Below the pieces are notes generated by a model. That model made no database searches. It saw only the letters and a program-made list of their open reading frames with translations, and was not told the origin of the DNA. Below are positions 9,594 to 20,880 of a stretch of 64,000 nucleotides of DNA, piece by piece; position 1 is the first letter of the stretch, and every line of letters begins with the position of its first letter. The translations under genes were made by a program, and so were the position numbers. Origin of the DNA: Desulfobulbus oligotrophicus (GTDB lineage: Bacteria > Desulfobacterota > Desulfobulbia > Desulfobulbales > Desulfobulbaceae); assembly GCF_016446285.1 (NCBI RefSeq), contig NZ_CP054140.1, positions 1,283,501-1,347,500 of the forward strand, in the 5' to 3' direction.

Positions 9594-9731
9594 ATGAGTA
9601 AAAGAACTTTTCAACCCAGTAATATCAAACGAGCTCGTACCCATGGTTTTCTTGTGCGTATGAAAACCCGTTCAGGGCAGGCAGTGGTCAGAAGGAGACG
9701 AGCCAAGGGCCGCAAGCAGTTAACGGCGTAA
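9594..9731 (+). CDS. rpmH: 50S ribosomal protein L34
   Basis: A 45-residue protein starting at ATG 9594, beginning [10 protein letters not shown] and rich in arginine and lysine throughout ([10 protein letters not shown] near the end), the normal size and sequence of L34. It is a component of the large ribosomal subunit. It is the first gene of the conserved run rpmH-rnpA-yidD-yidC-jag-mnmE, with rnpA starting five bases after its stop codon. Confidence 0.97.
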   Translation: MSKRTFQPSNIKRARTHGFLVRMKTRSGQAVVRRRRAKGRKQLTA

Positions 9732-9736
9732 TTTTT

Positions 9737-10120
9737 TTGGGTCGTAATACTCTTCCGAAGCGACACCTGCTCCGAGTCACAGGAGAGTTTCAGGCTGTTT
9801 ACAAGGCTGGCGCACGCTACAGGGGGAATGGGCTCACACTTATCATTCTGGCGAACGATCTTGAGTACAGCCGGCTGGGTATCAGTGTATCCCGCAAGGT
9901 TGGAAATGCAGTACGGCGTAATCGAATTAAGCGACTCATCCGCGAAACATTCCGGCTCAACAGGGAACTGTTCCCTCATGGTGCGGATGTTGTCTGGGCT
10001 ATACGACCGGATTTTAATATCGATAATCTGTTGGATATGAAAAGATGTGCGGCCAAAGCCTTGGCTATGCAGTCCGGGAGGCGACATGTGTCAGTACGTG
10101 CAACTAAAAAAAATGTCTGA
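9737..10120 (+). CDS. rnpA: Ribonuclease P protein component
   Basis: A 127-residue basic protein that binds the RNase P RNA and helps it cut the 5' leader from pre-tRNA. It begins at TTG 9737, giving [13 protein letters not shown], the usual RnpA opening. The family signature [18 protein letters not shown] is present (RNR motif). The unusual start and the five-base gap to rpmH suggest translational coupling to L34, as seen in other bacteria. Its 3' end overlaps yidD by eight bases. Confidence 0.95.
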   Translation: MGRNTLPKRHLLRVTGEFQAVYKAGARYRGNGLTLIILANDLEYSRLGISVSRKVGNAVRRNRIKRLIRETFRLNRELFPHGADVVWAIRPDFNIDNLLDMKRCAAKALAMQSGRRHVSVRATKKNV

Positions 10121-10367
10121 TAACGGTTCTGGACATGTTGCCGCTTGGCGGGTGTTGGTCCGCCGTTTCTTCACAGTAGGGCTCAGAGGGTATCAGTACT
10201 TTATTTCCCCACTTTTTCCTCCTTCCTGTCGCTTTGTGCCGACCTGTTCTCAGTATGCTATTGATGCGATCACCAAGTACGGCGTGTTGCGCGGTTCAGT
10301 GTTGACCCTAAAAAGAATCGTGCGCTGTCATCCCTGGTGCCGTGGTGGGTACGATCCCGTCAGGTGA
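10113..10367 (+). CDS. yidD: Membrane protein insertion efficiency factor YidD
   Basis: A small protein of 84 residues if started at ATG 10113 (MSDNGSGH); the frame is open further upstream to 10047 inside rnpA. The diagnostic core is present: [23 protein letters not shown] followed by [10 protein letters not shown] and [13 protein letters not shown]. YidD is a short amphipathic, peripheral inner-membrane protein that helps YidC insert membrane proteins. It overlaps rnpA by eight bases and precedes yidC, the conserved arrangement. Confidence 0.93.
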   Translation: MSDNGSGHVAAWRVLVRRFFTVGLRGYQYFISPLFPPSCRFVPTCSQYAIDAITKYGVLRGSVLTLKRIVRCHPWCRGGYDPVR

Positions 10368-10445
10368 TCGGCGGCAGGAAATTTTCTCTCGATTTTTTAA
10401 CACCACCCGGGCCTGGTGCCTGGAAAGGTTTTCAAGGTACTTTTC

Positions 10446-12116
10446 ATGGATATGCAAAGAGCATTTCTGGCTATTGTCTTGTCGCTGATGATATTGGTTG
10501 GATTTCAGTATCTTTTCCCCCCCGCTGTCCCTCAGCAGTCTGCACCTGCAGTTACAACCAAAGAACAAGCAGCAGGAGCAGGTAGCCAGACCGTATCTTC
10601 ACCTCCTGCAGCAGCAGGGATGCCGGGTGATATGTCCGCACCTGTAGCGTTGGATCCGAACACTGCCGACATTGTTGTGGATACACCTCTGTACACGGGT
10701 ATCATCAAGGAACAGGGGGGGGGCTTTGAAAGTTTTGTTCTCAAAAAGTATCGAAGCACCATGGAGCGCACATCCGGTCCCATGGAGTTGATCTCTAATA
10801 ACGGTCCTGGAAGTCTGCCGGCACTGTTTGTTCTCGATAACGGTGTTGGCAATATTCTGCCGATTTTCAAGGCCGAGAAGACTCACCTGGATGTTAAGGA
10901 AGGAGAACGTGCCCAGCTGACCATGACGGCTTCATCGGCTGAAGGGCTTGCAATAGCGCGCACTTTGACCTTTCGTGGTGACAGCTATCTGATTGACGTG
11001 GAGTATAATGTCCAAAATACCACCGATAAGCCCCTGCAGATTTCTCCGGCCCTGTTGATGGAGAATGAACGCTTTGCGCATAGATCCGGGATCAGTGATT
11101 TTCTGTTCTCTGGTCCCGCTGCCTACGTGAACGGAGAACTGGTGGAGACCGCAGTGAAGAAACTGGCTGATGGGCCGGTGACCCTGCAGGGAAAAGTCAG
11201 TTGGGCAGGACTTGTTGATCACTACTTTATGGCCTCTGCTCTTCCGATTTCTGAAAATCCTGTGACCATCACGTTGCAAAGTCTGGATAAACGGATACGG
11301 ACCGTGATCTCGGAAGGCATTCAGTCAATAGCACCCCATGAAACGAAAACATACACGTATTCGCTTTATTTTGGGCCGAAGAAACTGCAGGTTCTGGAAG
11401 GATTAGGCAATGATTTAGCCAAATCGATTGATTTTGGCTGGTTTGATATACTCGGGAAACCCATGTTGTGGTTACTGAATTTTTTCTATCAGTTCAGTGC
11501 CAACTATGGAGTTGCAATTATTCTGCTGACCGTTCTGATTAAACTGGCGTTTTGGCCGATTACTCAGAAGGGTATGAAATCTATGAAGAATATGCAGAAA
11601 TTGCAGCCAAAGATTGCCAAGTTGCGTGAGCGTTATAAGGGTGATCCTGCTAAGATGAACCAGGAGATGATGACCCTTTATAAAACCTACAAGGTCAATC
11701 CGCTGGGCGGCTGTTTACCGATGCTGATTCAGATTCCCTTCTTTTTCGCTTTATATCAGGTATTATTGAAATCGATAGAGTTGCGTCATGCCCCGTTTAT
11801 GCTGTGGATCAACGATCTCTCCGCCCCGGACAGACTGTGGATAGGGTTTGATGTTCCCTATCTGCATGGATTGCCGATATTAACTCTCTTTATGGGGGCA
11901 TCCATGTATCTGCAGCAGAAGATGACACCAACGGCAGCAGATCCCACTCAGGCTCGGATCATGCAATTCCTGCCGATTGTTTTTACCGTTATGTTCATCA
12001 ACTTTGCCTCAGGTCTGGTTTTATATTGGTTTGTTAATAACCTGTTGTCTATGTTGCAGCAGTATTTGATCAACCGGCAACACAGTAAAGCCGAAATGAG
12101 GTCTGGAAAGGAGTAG
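10446..12116 (+). CDS. yidC: Membrane protein insertase YidC
   Basis: A 556-residue insertase from ATG 10446, which has a good AAGG ribosome site eight bases upstream; the frame also allows GTG 10416. It has the Gram-negative layout: an N-terminal membrane helix (MQRAFLAIVLSLMILVGFQYLF), a large periplasmic beta domain (about 60-340) and a C-terminal five-helix core (WLLNFFYQFSANYGVAIILL, then MKSMKNMQKLQPKI and LGGCLPMLIQIPFFFALYQVL). It inserts and folds inner-membrane proteins alone or with SecYEG. Confidence 0.97.
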   Translation: MDMQRAFLAIVLSLMILVGFQYLFPPAVPQQSAPAVTTKEQAAGAGSQTVSSPPAAAGMPGDMSAPVALDPNTADIVVDTPLYTGIIKEQGGGFESFVLKKYRSTMERTSGPMELISNNGPGSLPALFVLDNGVGNILPIFKAEKTHLDVKEGERAQLTMTASSAEGLAIARTLTFRGDSYLIDVEYNVQNTTDKPLQISPALLMENERFAHRSGISDFLFSGPAAYVNGELVETAVKKLADGPVTLQGKVSWAGLVDHYFMASALPISENPVTITLQSLDKRIRTVISEGIQSIAPHETKTYTYSLYFGPKKLQVLEGLGNDLAKSIDFGWFDILGKPMLWLLNFFYQFSANYGVAIILLTVLIKLAFWPITQKGMKSMKNMQKLQPKIAKLRERYKGDPAKMNQEMMTLYKTYKVNPLGGCLPMLIQIPFFFALYQVLLKSIELRHAPFMLWINDLSAPDRLWIGFDVPYLHGLPILTLFMGASMYLQQKMTPTAADPTQARIMQFLPIVFTVMFINFASGLVLYWFVNNLLSMLQQYLINRQHSKAEMRSGKE

Positions 12117-12117
12117 C

Positions 12118-13089
12118 ATGTCAAAAGGAAAAGACTTTTACGGTAAGGACATCACAGAGGTCATTGAACAGGCCTGCACAGCATTCGGAGTTGCCCGGGA
12201 AGAGCTGGACATTGAAGTGTTGGAAACAGGTTCAGCGGGAATTTTTGGGTTATGTAAGAAAAAGGCACATATTCGGGCGCGGCGCAGGGTTGTCTCGCCT
12301 GAAGGAGACAGGAAGGATGCTGCAAGTGTAGATTCTCCGTCTGCAAGACACACATCTTCGTTAAAAAAAGAAAAGGCTTCCTCTGAACAGTCCGGCTCAG
12401 TTGTTGAAGACACAAAACCCTTACATACTGACAAAGAATCAGATGAGATAAAGGCGCCGTTATCTTCCCCGCCGCAGGTTGACGATCATCCCGCTGCAGA
12501 TGATATAGAAGTCGTCGAAGAAGATGAATCCAAGGCGGATGAGGTTGAAGAGGAGCATGCTGTAGAGCCACCGACAGCGGAAAAACTTGCGGCCATTCAG
12601 GCGGATCTGCATCAACTGTTATCGTTGATGGGATTACCGTCTGATGTCAAGGTGGTCTTTCAGGAAAATACAGTGCTCTGTAATATCAGCGGACGTTTTG
12701 AAGAGCAAATTGTCGGACCTGAAGGAAGGACTTTGGACAGTCTGCAGTATCTGCTGCGGAAAATGGTGGCACCCCATCTGGGCGATCGGATCATGCTGGC
12801 GCTTAATGCCGGAGGCTTTCGTGAACGGCGAGCAAAAGAATTGAAAGTTCGGGCGCTTGAGCTGGCGGGTCAGGTGAAAAAGGACGGGAAAACACTGTCC
12901 ATTCCGGCGCTTAACCCATCTGAACGTCGGGTGGTGCACATGGCACTTCAAGACGACAAAGTTATACGAAGCCGGTCTGTTGGTGAAGGTCTGTTTAAAA
13001 AGGTGCTTATTTACAAGCCTGGAAAAAGTCGTCGAACCCTGCCCAAAAAACGTCGAGGAGATAACGGTGGCCGTTCATCCGGCGACTGA
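12118..13089 (+). CDS. jag: Jag/KhpB RNA-binding protein (Jag_N, KH and R3H domains)
   Basis: A 323-residue protein starting two bases after the yidC stop. The Jag_N domain is at residues 1-55 (FYGKDITEVIEQA, GIFGLCKKKAHIRAR). A long acidic, low-complexity linker follows (about 60-155). A KH domain (about 165-235, with GPEGRTLDSLQYLLRKMV) and a C-terminal R3H domain (LNPSERRVVHMALQDD) complete it. Jag/KhpB binds RNA and affects cell envelope processes in Gram-positives; its role in deltaproteobacteria is not established. The 3' end overlaps the start of mnmE. Confidence 0.92.
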   Translation: MSKGKDFYGKDITEVIEQACTAFGVAREELDIEVLETGSAGIFGLCKKKAHIRARRRVVSPEGDRKDAASVDSPSARHTSSLKKEKASSEQSGSVVEDTKPLHTDKESDEIKAPLSSPPQVDDHPAADDIEVVEEDESKADEVEEEHAVEPPTAEKLAAIQADLHQLLSLMGLPSDVKVVFQENTVLCNISGRFEEQIVGPEGRTLDSLQYLLRKMVAPHLGDRIMLALNAGGFRERRAKELKVRALELAGQVKKDGKTLSIPALNPSERRVVHMALQDDKVIRSRSVGEGLFKKVLIYKPGKSRRTLPKKRRGDNGGRSSGD

Positions 13090-14458
13090 TACAATCGCGT
13101 CGATTGCGACAGCACCCGGAGTTGCGGGGATCGGTATTATCCGTATTTCCGGATCCGAATCCTTGTCTCTTCTCAAGACCTGTTTTGTCCCTCGTGTCCC
13201 TCGTGACCAGTTCGTCAGTCACAAACTCTACTACGGTACGATCGTCAACCAGCAGGGCCAGGCCCTGGATGAGGCTCTGGCGGTTTACATGCAGGCCCCG
13301 CATACGTACACGCGTGAAGATGTTGTTGAATTACACTGTCATGGCTCGTACGTTGTCTTGCAATCTGTCCTGCAAACTCTTTTAGTCCAGGGGTGCCGTC
13401 CGGCTGAACCAGGCGAGTTTACCAAGCGGGCTTTTCTTGCCGGACGGATTGATTTAACCCGGGCCGAGGCGGTTATCGATCTGCTACAGGCCCAGACCGA
13501 AGGGGCTGCCCGTCTTGCTGTGAACCAGCTTCAGGGGCAATTGTATACCCGTTTAGAACATATCCGCCAACAGTTAATCGGTTTTTTGGCTTTACTGGAA
13601 GTGGCGATCGATTTCCCAGATGACGATGTGGAAATATTTGACTCAACGGAAGTTTCTTTTCAACTCCGCGAGCAGGTGATCAGCTCCCTTGAAGAGTTGC
13701 TTGCCTGGTCTGAGCAGGGCAAGGTTGTGCGAGAAGGTATTAAGGTTGTACTTGCCGGTTTGCCAAACGCTGGAAAATCCAGTCTGCTCAATGCCCTGCT
13801 CCAGGAAGAACGGGCACTGGTCGCCCCGGTCCCGGGAACGACCAGAGACACCATTGAAGAACGTATTGTTGTGCGCGGTATTCCGATTCACCTCGTGGAT
13901 ACTGCCGGTATCCGGAAGTATGAAGATCCGATTGAGGCACTGGGGGTCGAACGGGCGCGGCAGAAGCTGGAAGTGGCTGATCTGGTCTTATTTGTTGTGG
14001 ACGGATCTGCCGGCATGACACAGCGGGACCGGGACCTGTATCAGAGTGTCTGTCATAAGTCTCATCTGGTGGTGATCAATAAAAGCGATCTGATGACAAC
14101 CAGACAGCTTGAGGACTTGTTTTCTTCTTTTCCCGAGGCACTTTGCATACCTATATCCGCCAAACATGGGCACGGGATCGATCGACTGCTGGAAGCTCTT
14201 TTTCAGACAATTGTAGGGGGAAGGGGCCCCAGGGCCGATCAGATGACCTGTGCCCCGAACACACGGCATCGCGCTGTTTTGCTGCATACATTGGAAGCCT
14301 GTCAACGATTCGAACAGGCACTGATCGCCGGTGCTCCGGTCGATCTGGTGGCGGTGGAGATTCAATCCGCTCTTGACTGTCTTGGAGATATTATCGGCTT
14401 GACCACACCGGATGAGGTTCTCGATACTGTGTTCAGCCGGTTTTGTATCGGGAAATAA
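13067..14458 (+). CDS. mnmE: tRNA modification GTPase MnmE (TrmE)
   Basis: A 463-residue GTPase from GTG 13067, chosen because GAGGAG lies seven to eight bases upstream and the protein then begins MAVHPATDTIASIATAPG. The start lies inside jag by 23 bases. It has an N-terminal tetrahydrofolate-binding domain, a G domain inserted in the helical domain (GLPNAGKSSLLNAL, GTTRDTIEE, VDTAGIRK, NKSD) and the C-terminal catalytic cysteine in FCIGK. It partners with MnmG in U34 tRNA modification. Confidence 0.97.
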   Translation: MAVHPATDTIASIATAPGVAGIGIIRISGSESLSLLKTCFVPRVPRDQFVSHKLYYGTIVNQQGQALDEALAVYMQAPHTYTREDVVELHCHGSYVVLQSVLQTLLVQGCRPAEPGEFTKRAFLAGRIDLTRAEAVIDLLQAQTEGAARLAVNQLQGQLYTRLEHIRQQLIGFLALLEVAIDFPDDDVEIFDSTEVSFQLREQVISSLEELLAWSEQGKVVREGIKVVLAGLPNAGKSSLLNALLQEERALVAPVPGTTRDTIEERIVVRGIPIHLVDTAGIRKYEDPIEALGVERARQKLEVADLVLFVVDGSAGMTQRDRDLYQSVCHKSHLVVINKSDLMTTRQLEDLFSSFPEALCIPISAKHGHGIDRLLEALFQTIVGGRGPRADQMTCAPNTRHRAVLLHTLEACQRFEQALIAGAPVDLVAVEIQSALDCLGDIIGLTTPDEVLDTVFSRFCIGK

Positions 14459-14559
14459 TCAGCAGGGAAAATGCACCCGGTCTCCAGACCTACGTTCCGG
14501 CAGGCGCTGGAAGACCAGGTGTGACTCTTTTGACTGACCGTACAGTAGTTGGCGGACGG

Positions 14560-15108
14560 TTATTCGCCAAAGCTGTCGGCAAAAAGCTGATTAATTGCGG
14601 CGAGACCGTCATCACTGAGATACCGTGTCCCGGAGCCGACAAAGGTTGTGTAGCTGATTTTCGGACTGTCTTCCTGCCATCCCCCTTCCTTCCAGGTGAA
14701 CCAATGACGACGCTGCTGATCATAGACGTGGAGTGGTCGGTTAAAGAGTTTTGCCAGTTCCACAGCCCAGCCCGTACCGCCTTTGACTGAATTGTCGTCC
14801 AGAATTGTTCCTACGACAAAAACCTGGTGTCCCCTGTTGACCATGTGAAAGATCGTTTGCAGGACACGGCGGATCTTTTCAGTCTCATAGTAGGTGCGAT
14901 TCATCATGCGTGAGGCGAGTTCCATGCTGATGTCACCACGTTGCAGTTCCTCTTCGCTCAGTGTTACCGTGTTCCGATCTCGGTTAAGCCGATGACCGGC
15001 AAAAGTAAAAATCACCTCTCCAACCGAGTACTTTTCAGCATTTTCACCAAAGGCGGTTTCAGCTCCTTTTAAGCCGCCATGGTACAGGGTGCAGTCATAC
15101 ACATTCAT
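14560..15108 (-). CDS. Uncharacterised protein, possibly of the SLOG/Rossmann nucleotide-binding type
   Basis: A 182-residue protein I do not recognise with confidence. The middle has the feel of a Rossmann-like fold: HQVFVVGTILDDN followed by KGGTGWAVELAKLFNRPLHVYDQ. In SLOG/LOG-type nucleotide-binding proteins a glycine-rich turn and a helix before an 'RPLxVxDQ' strand are typical, which is why I suggest that superfamily. The N-terminal third (LYHGGLKGAETAFGENAEKY) begins with a possible active turn. It lies alone on the minus strand, convergent with mnmE and 83 bases downstream of cmoB. Confidence 0.45.
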   Translation of the reverse strand: MNVYDCTLYHGGLKGAETAFGENAEKYSVGEVIFTFAGHRLNRDRNTVTLSEEELQRGDISMELASRMMNRTYYETEKIRRVLQTIFHMVNRGHQVFVVGTILDDNSVKGGTGWAVELAKLFNRPLHVYDQQRRHWFTWKEGGWQEDSPKISYTTFVGSGTRYLSDDGLAAINQLFADSFGE

Positions 15109-15191
15109 TCTTGTTTACCTTATGTGTGAGTAGAAGTTAGGCTGGCCGGCCAGCCGGGATAATCTGGAAGAGAAAAATTGGTACTGAGCAG

Positions 15192-16145
15192 CTATTTTAC
15201 AGCCTTAAAGAACACCCGACGGGGAGCCGGGAACCCTTCTACTGTAAGTGCAGGATTTTTATTGTCAATAAAATCTTCATATGACTCGAAGGTCATCCAG
15301 GAGGTGCGGCGCTGTTCTGCCGAGCTCATGGCATGATCATGAAACAACCGCACCTTGTTGAACCCTGTTCGTGTCAACCAGTTATGCAGGCAACTGGCGG
15401 TGGGTACAAACCATGTTCCCGGCACCTTGGCATAGGTTGTCTCCGGGAACAGGGCCACCGGCTCCCGGCCGGGAATGGCCTGAGATTCAATGAAAAGTGT
15501 ACCGTTTGGCTTAAGCGCGACGTGCAGATCTCGCAAGGCCTCTATTGGAGAAGGACGATGATACAGGATGCCAAGACAGAAAATAACATCAAAGCTCTCC
15601 GGGAACAACGGGAGATGATCAATGCCGAGTAATTCGACACCAAGATTTTCCTGGTGTGCAAAGGTATTCAGGGTGTGAAATGCATAATAATGGTGAACAT
15701 ACGGCTCAAAGCCAAGAATATAAGCCGGACGGTGAGATGCCATTCGAAACATATAGTACCCGTTGTTACAACCGATATCAGCGATCACTTTGTCTGTTAA
15801 ATCGGGAAGCTCTGGGATTATTCGGTTCCATTTGCGTTCGCTGCGCCACTCTGCGTCAATTTCAATCCCAAAAACTGAAAAAGGACCTTTACGCCAGGGC
15901 ATAAGGCTGCGAAGAACCTGGTGTACGGTCTGTTGTTCATCAAGAGAGAGGTCGGTTGCTGTGCCGATGCACACCATGTCTGCGGAAAAATCACAGGAAG
16001 AGGCCCGCAGATGAGCCACCTGTTGCAGAAGGGCACGATAGCGAAGAAATCCTTTTTTGTCCTGGTTGATCCAGGCGAATTTGTCGGAGAGGATCCGTTG
16101 GAGTTGATCTGTCCGGGTATTGGGGAAAATATCCAGCAGTTTCAT
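15192..16145 (-). CDS. cmoB: tRNA U34 carboxymethyltransferase CmoB
   Basis: A 317-residue SAM-fold enzyme that transfers the carboxymethyl group of carboxy-SAM to 5-hydroxyuridine at tRNA position 34, making cmo5U. The family wording is clear: WRKGPFSVFGIEIDAEWRSE, the SAM motif VIADIGCNNGYYMFRM, GILYHRPSPIEAL and the tail GFPAPRRVFFKAVK. It directly follows cmoA (four bases between them), so substrate maker and user are expressed together. Confidence 0.96.
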   Translation of the reverse strand: MKLLDIFPNTRTDQLQRILSDKFAWINQDKKGFLRYRALLQQVAHLRASSCDFSADMVCIGTATDLSLDEQQTVHQVLRSLMPWRKGPFSVFGIEIDAEWRSERKWNRIIPELPDLTDKVIADIGCNNGYYMFRMASHRPAYILGFEPYVHHYYAFHTLNTFAHQENLGVELLGIDHLPLFPESFDVIFCLGILYHRPSPIEALRDLHVALKPNGTLFIESQAIPGREPVALFPETTYAKVPGTWFVPTASCLHNWLTRTGFNKVRLFHDHAMSSAEQRRTSWMTFESYEDFIDNKNPALTVEGFPAPRRVFFKAVK

Positions 16146-16149
16146 CAGG

Positions 16150-16929
16150 TTAACGTTTCAGAGCCACGATTGAGGAAAAATTAAACCAGGTGAAAAATGG
16201 TTCGATTTCGGTGAAACCGGCCTGTCGTAACAGAGCTGTATTTTCCTCGATTGAAAAGGGGATAAGAATATTTTCCAGGGCTTCACGTTTGGCAGCGATT
16301 TCAAGCTCTGAGTACCCCTGTTTTTTTTTAAACGAGTGATAGATCTCAATAAAATCACGGTTTAGACGGCTGGAGCGGGCAATGATTTTCTCACTCAACA
16401 GCAATACACCTCCAGAGGGAAGAGCAGTGAAAATACGGTTAATAAAGCTCTGCCTGGTTAATGGGCGAAGAAATTGCAGGGTGTAATTGCACAGGACAGC
16501 CTTTGCTCCAGGCAGGTGGCAGGAGATGATATCACTGTGCAGGAAGCGGATGTCGTGATCTTTGCTGTATTCGACACTTTTGCAGCGTGCTTTAGCCAGC
16601 ATGGCTGGAGCGTTGTCAATGCCGATGTATGTAAGGTCCATCCTGGGCAATCGTTTTGCCAGCTCCAGGAGGGTTGTTCCGGTGGAGCAGCCGAGATCAT
16701 AAACCGTGGCCCCGGGTTGGAGATGGCAGGAAAGAAGTTGGGCCATTGCATCAATGACAAGACGATAACAGGGGATGGAACGATCGAGCATATCGTCAAA
16801 CACCTCTGCCACGTGCTCATTGAACGTGAAGTCCTCCGCGATGACACCGGAGGTAAACAAGGTATCCTGGAAAGAGTTTGCCATGGAGCTGAAGGTTGGT
16901 TCTGTAAAGACAATCTGATGATTATACAC
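16150..16929 (-). CDS. cmoA: Carboxy-S-adenosyl-L-methionine synthase CmoA
   Basis: A 259-residue methyltransferase-fold protein that converts SAM and prephenate into carboxy-SAM. Visible are FTFNEHVAEVFDDMLDRSIP (typical CmoA N-terminus), the glycine motif VYDLGCSTGTTLLEL and LCNYTLQFLRPLTRQ. It is the upstream gene of the cmoA-cmoB pair. Together with MnmE/MnmG, the window carries two separate U34 wobble-modification routes. Confidence 0.96.
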   Translation of the reverse strand: MYNHQIVFTEPTFSSMANSFQDTLFTSGVIAEDFTFNEHVAEVFDDMLDRSIPCYRLVIDAMAQLLSCHLQPGATVYDLGCSTGTTLLELAKRLPRMDLTYIGIDNAPAMLAKARCKSVEYSKDHDIRFLHSDIISCHLPGAKAVLCNYTLQFLRPLTRQSFINRIFTALPSGGVLLLSEKIIARSSRLNRDFIEIYHSFKKKQGYSELEIAAKREALENILIPFSIEENTALLRQAGFTEIEPFFTWFNFSSIVALKR

Positions 16930-16946
16930 TGAGAACGGTTATTGGG

Positions 16947-17960
16947 TCATTGATAACCGTTTGGGTTGTTGACCTGCCACCGCCAGGTGTCGGCGCACAT
17001 CTCCTCAATACCATAACGTGCCTGCCATCCCAGTTCTTCCCGGGCCAGGGACGGATCAGCATAGCATTGAGCTATGTCACCTGCCCGGCGGTCGGTAATA
17101 CGATAGGGGACCGGGCGTTTGCTGGCCTTTGCAAAGGCGGTAACCATTTCTTTGACCGAATATCCCCGGCCGGTTCCCAGGTTGTAAACGGCAACACCCT
17201 GTTGTTCATGCAGTTTGTTTAATGCATGCAGATGGCCGCGGGCAAGGTCAACAACATGGATGTAGTCACGCACCCCGGTGCCGTCGACGGTGGGGTAATC
17301 ACCGCCAAAGATCGATAATTCCGGTAGTTTGCCGACGGCAACCTGGGAAATGTACGGCATGAGATTGTTGGGAATCCCGCTGGGGTCTTCGCCGATACGA
17401 CCGCTGACATGAGCACCGACCGGATTGAAGTAACGGAGTAAAATGACATTCCAGCGGGGATCGGCTGTGTGCAGATCACGGAGAATTTCTTCAGTTATCA
17501 GTTTGGTGCGACCATAGGGATTGGTGCAGGACAGCGGGAAATCTTCCCTGATCGGTACTGAGGCCGGATCACCGTAAACGGTTGCTGACGAGGAAAAAAC
17601 AATGTTTGTGAGGCCATGCTCATGCATCACCTGACAGAGATTGATGGTGGAGTCAAGATTGTTACGGTAGTAGCGCAGAGGCTGTTGGACCGATTCACCA
17701 ACAGCCTTGAGACCGGCAAAGTGGATGACCGCCATTGCATCCGGTGTGGCGGAGAAAACAGCGCGAACAGCTTCAATGTCCAACAGGTCGACTGCAAAGA
17801 AGGCAATGGATTTTTGCGTCAGCTCTTCAACCCGCCGGATGGATTCCTGGGAAGAGTTACAGAGGTTGTCGATCACCGTAACCTGATAACCTGCACTGAG
17901 TAGCTCCAGACATGTATGACTGCCGATATATCCAGCGCCGCCGGTAACAATAACATGCAT
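16947..17960 (-). CDS. galE: UDP-glucose 4-epimerase
   Basis: A 337-residue short-chain dehydrogenase/reductase family epimerase that interconverts UDP-glucose and UDP-galactose. NAD binding motif [15 protein letters not shown] opens the protein, DNLCNSS follows, and the catalytic pair is the serine in [10 protein letters not shown] with tyrosine and lysine in YGRTKLITE. The [13 protein letters not shown] block is diagnostic. It ends 17 bases before cmoA, so it may lead a galE-cmoA-cmoB transcript. It would feed sugar nucleotides to envelope polysaccharides. Confidence 0.96.
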   Translation of the reverse strand: MHVIVTGGAGYIGSHTCLELLSAGYQVTVIDNLCNSSQESIRRVEELTQKSIAFFAVDLLDIEAVRAVFSATPDAMAVIHFAGLKAVGESVQQPLRYYRNNLDSTINLCQVMHEHGLTNIVFSSSATVYGDPASVPIREDFPLSCTNPYGRTKLITEEILRDLHTADPRWNVILLRYFNPVGAHVSGRIGEDPSGIPNNLMPYISQVAVGKLPELSIFGGDYPTVDGTGVRDYIHVVDLARGHLHALNKLHEQQGVAVYNLGTGRGYSVKEMVTAFAKASKRPVPYRITDRRAGDIAQCYADPSLAREELGWQARYGIEEMCADTWRWQVNNPNGYQ

Positions 17961-18079
17961 TTTTCTAGTTCTCCTTTGGAAATTGTCGTCACAGGGTATG
18001 GTATTGTTGATCGACGTGGTTGTTAATTTCTGCTATCTTTACCCGCACAAAGAACGTTTGTCCCGTAAAAACAGATGGT

Positions 18080-18102
18080 GTTTGTCGCTGTTTACGACAA
18101 AC
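18080..18102. promoter_or_regulatory. Inverted repeat in the galE/tautomerase divergent gap
   Basis: GTTTGTCG (18080-18087) and CGACAAAC (18095-18102) are perfect complements around a seven-base loop, and GTTTGTC occurs again about 24 bases upstream at 18056-18062. No T-tract follows, so an operator or RNA hairpin is more likely than a terminator. It lies in the 211-base gap between galE and the tautomerase gene. Confidence 0.35.
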
Positions 18103-18171
18103 TGTTGTTAACGATACTTCCTATTGTATGGAATAACCTTCACCAGTCAACCCTAGAAGAAGAGGTGGTAT

Positions 18172-18357
18172 ATGCCGTATGTCAGTATTCGAGTTGCAGG
18201 GAAGCTTACCAAGGAGCAGAAACAGCAGATAGCTCAGGGGGTCACTGATGTTATTGTCAAGGCGACCAGCAAACCCAAGGAGGCGGTACTGCTGTTTATT
18301 GACGAGGAGAGTCCTGTGAACATTGCCAAGGGTGGCGTGTTGATTGAGGATATGTAG
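18172..18357 (+). CDS. 4-oxalocrotonate tautomerase family protein
   Basis: A 61-residue protein whose second codon is proline (MPYVSIRVAG), the residue that becomes the catalytic N-terminus after methionine removal in 4-oxalocrotonate tautomerases. The pattern LTKEQKQQIAQGVTDVI and EAVLLFIDEESPVNIAKGG fits the family, including its active-site region. These enzymes form small hexamers or dimers that move a proton in keto-enol reactions; no pathway is evident here. It is followed by ligA after three bases, so the two are probably cotranscribed. Confidence 0.88.
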   Translation: MPYVSIRVAGKLTKEQKQQIAQGVTDVIVKATSKPKEAVLLFIDEESPVNIAKGGVLIEDM

Positions 18358-20370
<2,013 letters not shown>

Positions 20371-20371
20371 A

Positions 20372-20650
20372 ATGAACACAAAGCGAATCCGCGCAGTTAT
20401 ATACGGTAGGGTGCAACGTGTTGCATTCCGGGAATATACCCGGCAGGAGGCAAATCGTCTTGGACTTTCCGGTTGGGTAAAGAATCAGGCCGACGGTACG
20501 GTTGCTGTTCTTTGTGAGGGGGAAGCTTCCCGGGTTGATACTCTGGTCTCCTGGTTGTCGGTCGGTTCACCTTTTGCTGTTGTCTCCCATGTTGAGTGCG
20601 TTGAGGAAAATTTTCAGGGAGAATATGCAACATTTGTCATCCGCTACTGA
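20372..20650 (+). CDS. acyP: Acylphosphatase
   Basis: A 92-residue protein from ATG 20372, with a strong AGGAGGTGA ribosome site that includes the end of ligA. It hydrolyses acyl phosphates. The active-site arginine lies in GRVQRVAFREYT and the asparagine in GWVKNQADGTV, both conserved in the family. It follows ligA by one base and is the last gene before a bidirectional terminator. Confidence 0.95.
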   Translation: MNTKRIRAVIYGRVQRVAFREYTRQEANRLGLSGWVKNQADGTVAVLCEGEASRVDTLVSWLSVGSPFAVVSHVECVEENFQGEYATFVIRY

Positions 20651-20827
20651 ACACCGTAGTGTATCCAGATGCCGGTGGCTGTATGGGCTAGCTCGATATT
20701 TTTTTATTCCGGCAGAGCACTCCGGAGAATTTAGGGAAAAGAACTTTTCTGGTGGGTAATGCCCGTTTTTCGGAAAAACCAGTGTAGACAGAAATGGAAA
20801 AAACGGAGTTCCCGGAGAGAGGTAAAC

Positions 20828-20858
20828 AAAAAAGGCTGTCGGAATGACAGCCTTTTTT
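20828..20858. terminator. Bidirectional rho-independent terminator between acyP and dsrC
   Basis: The stem GGCTGTC (20834-20840) pairs with GACAGCC (20846-20852) around a five-base loop. It has six A before and six T after, so it can end transcription from both the ligA-acyP side and the dsrC side. Confidence 0.9.
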
Positions 20859-20880
20859 GTTCGGAAAAAACAATCAGTGA

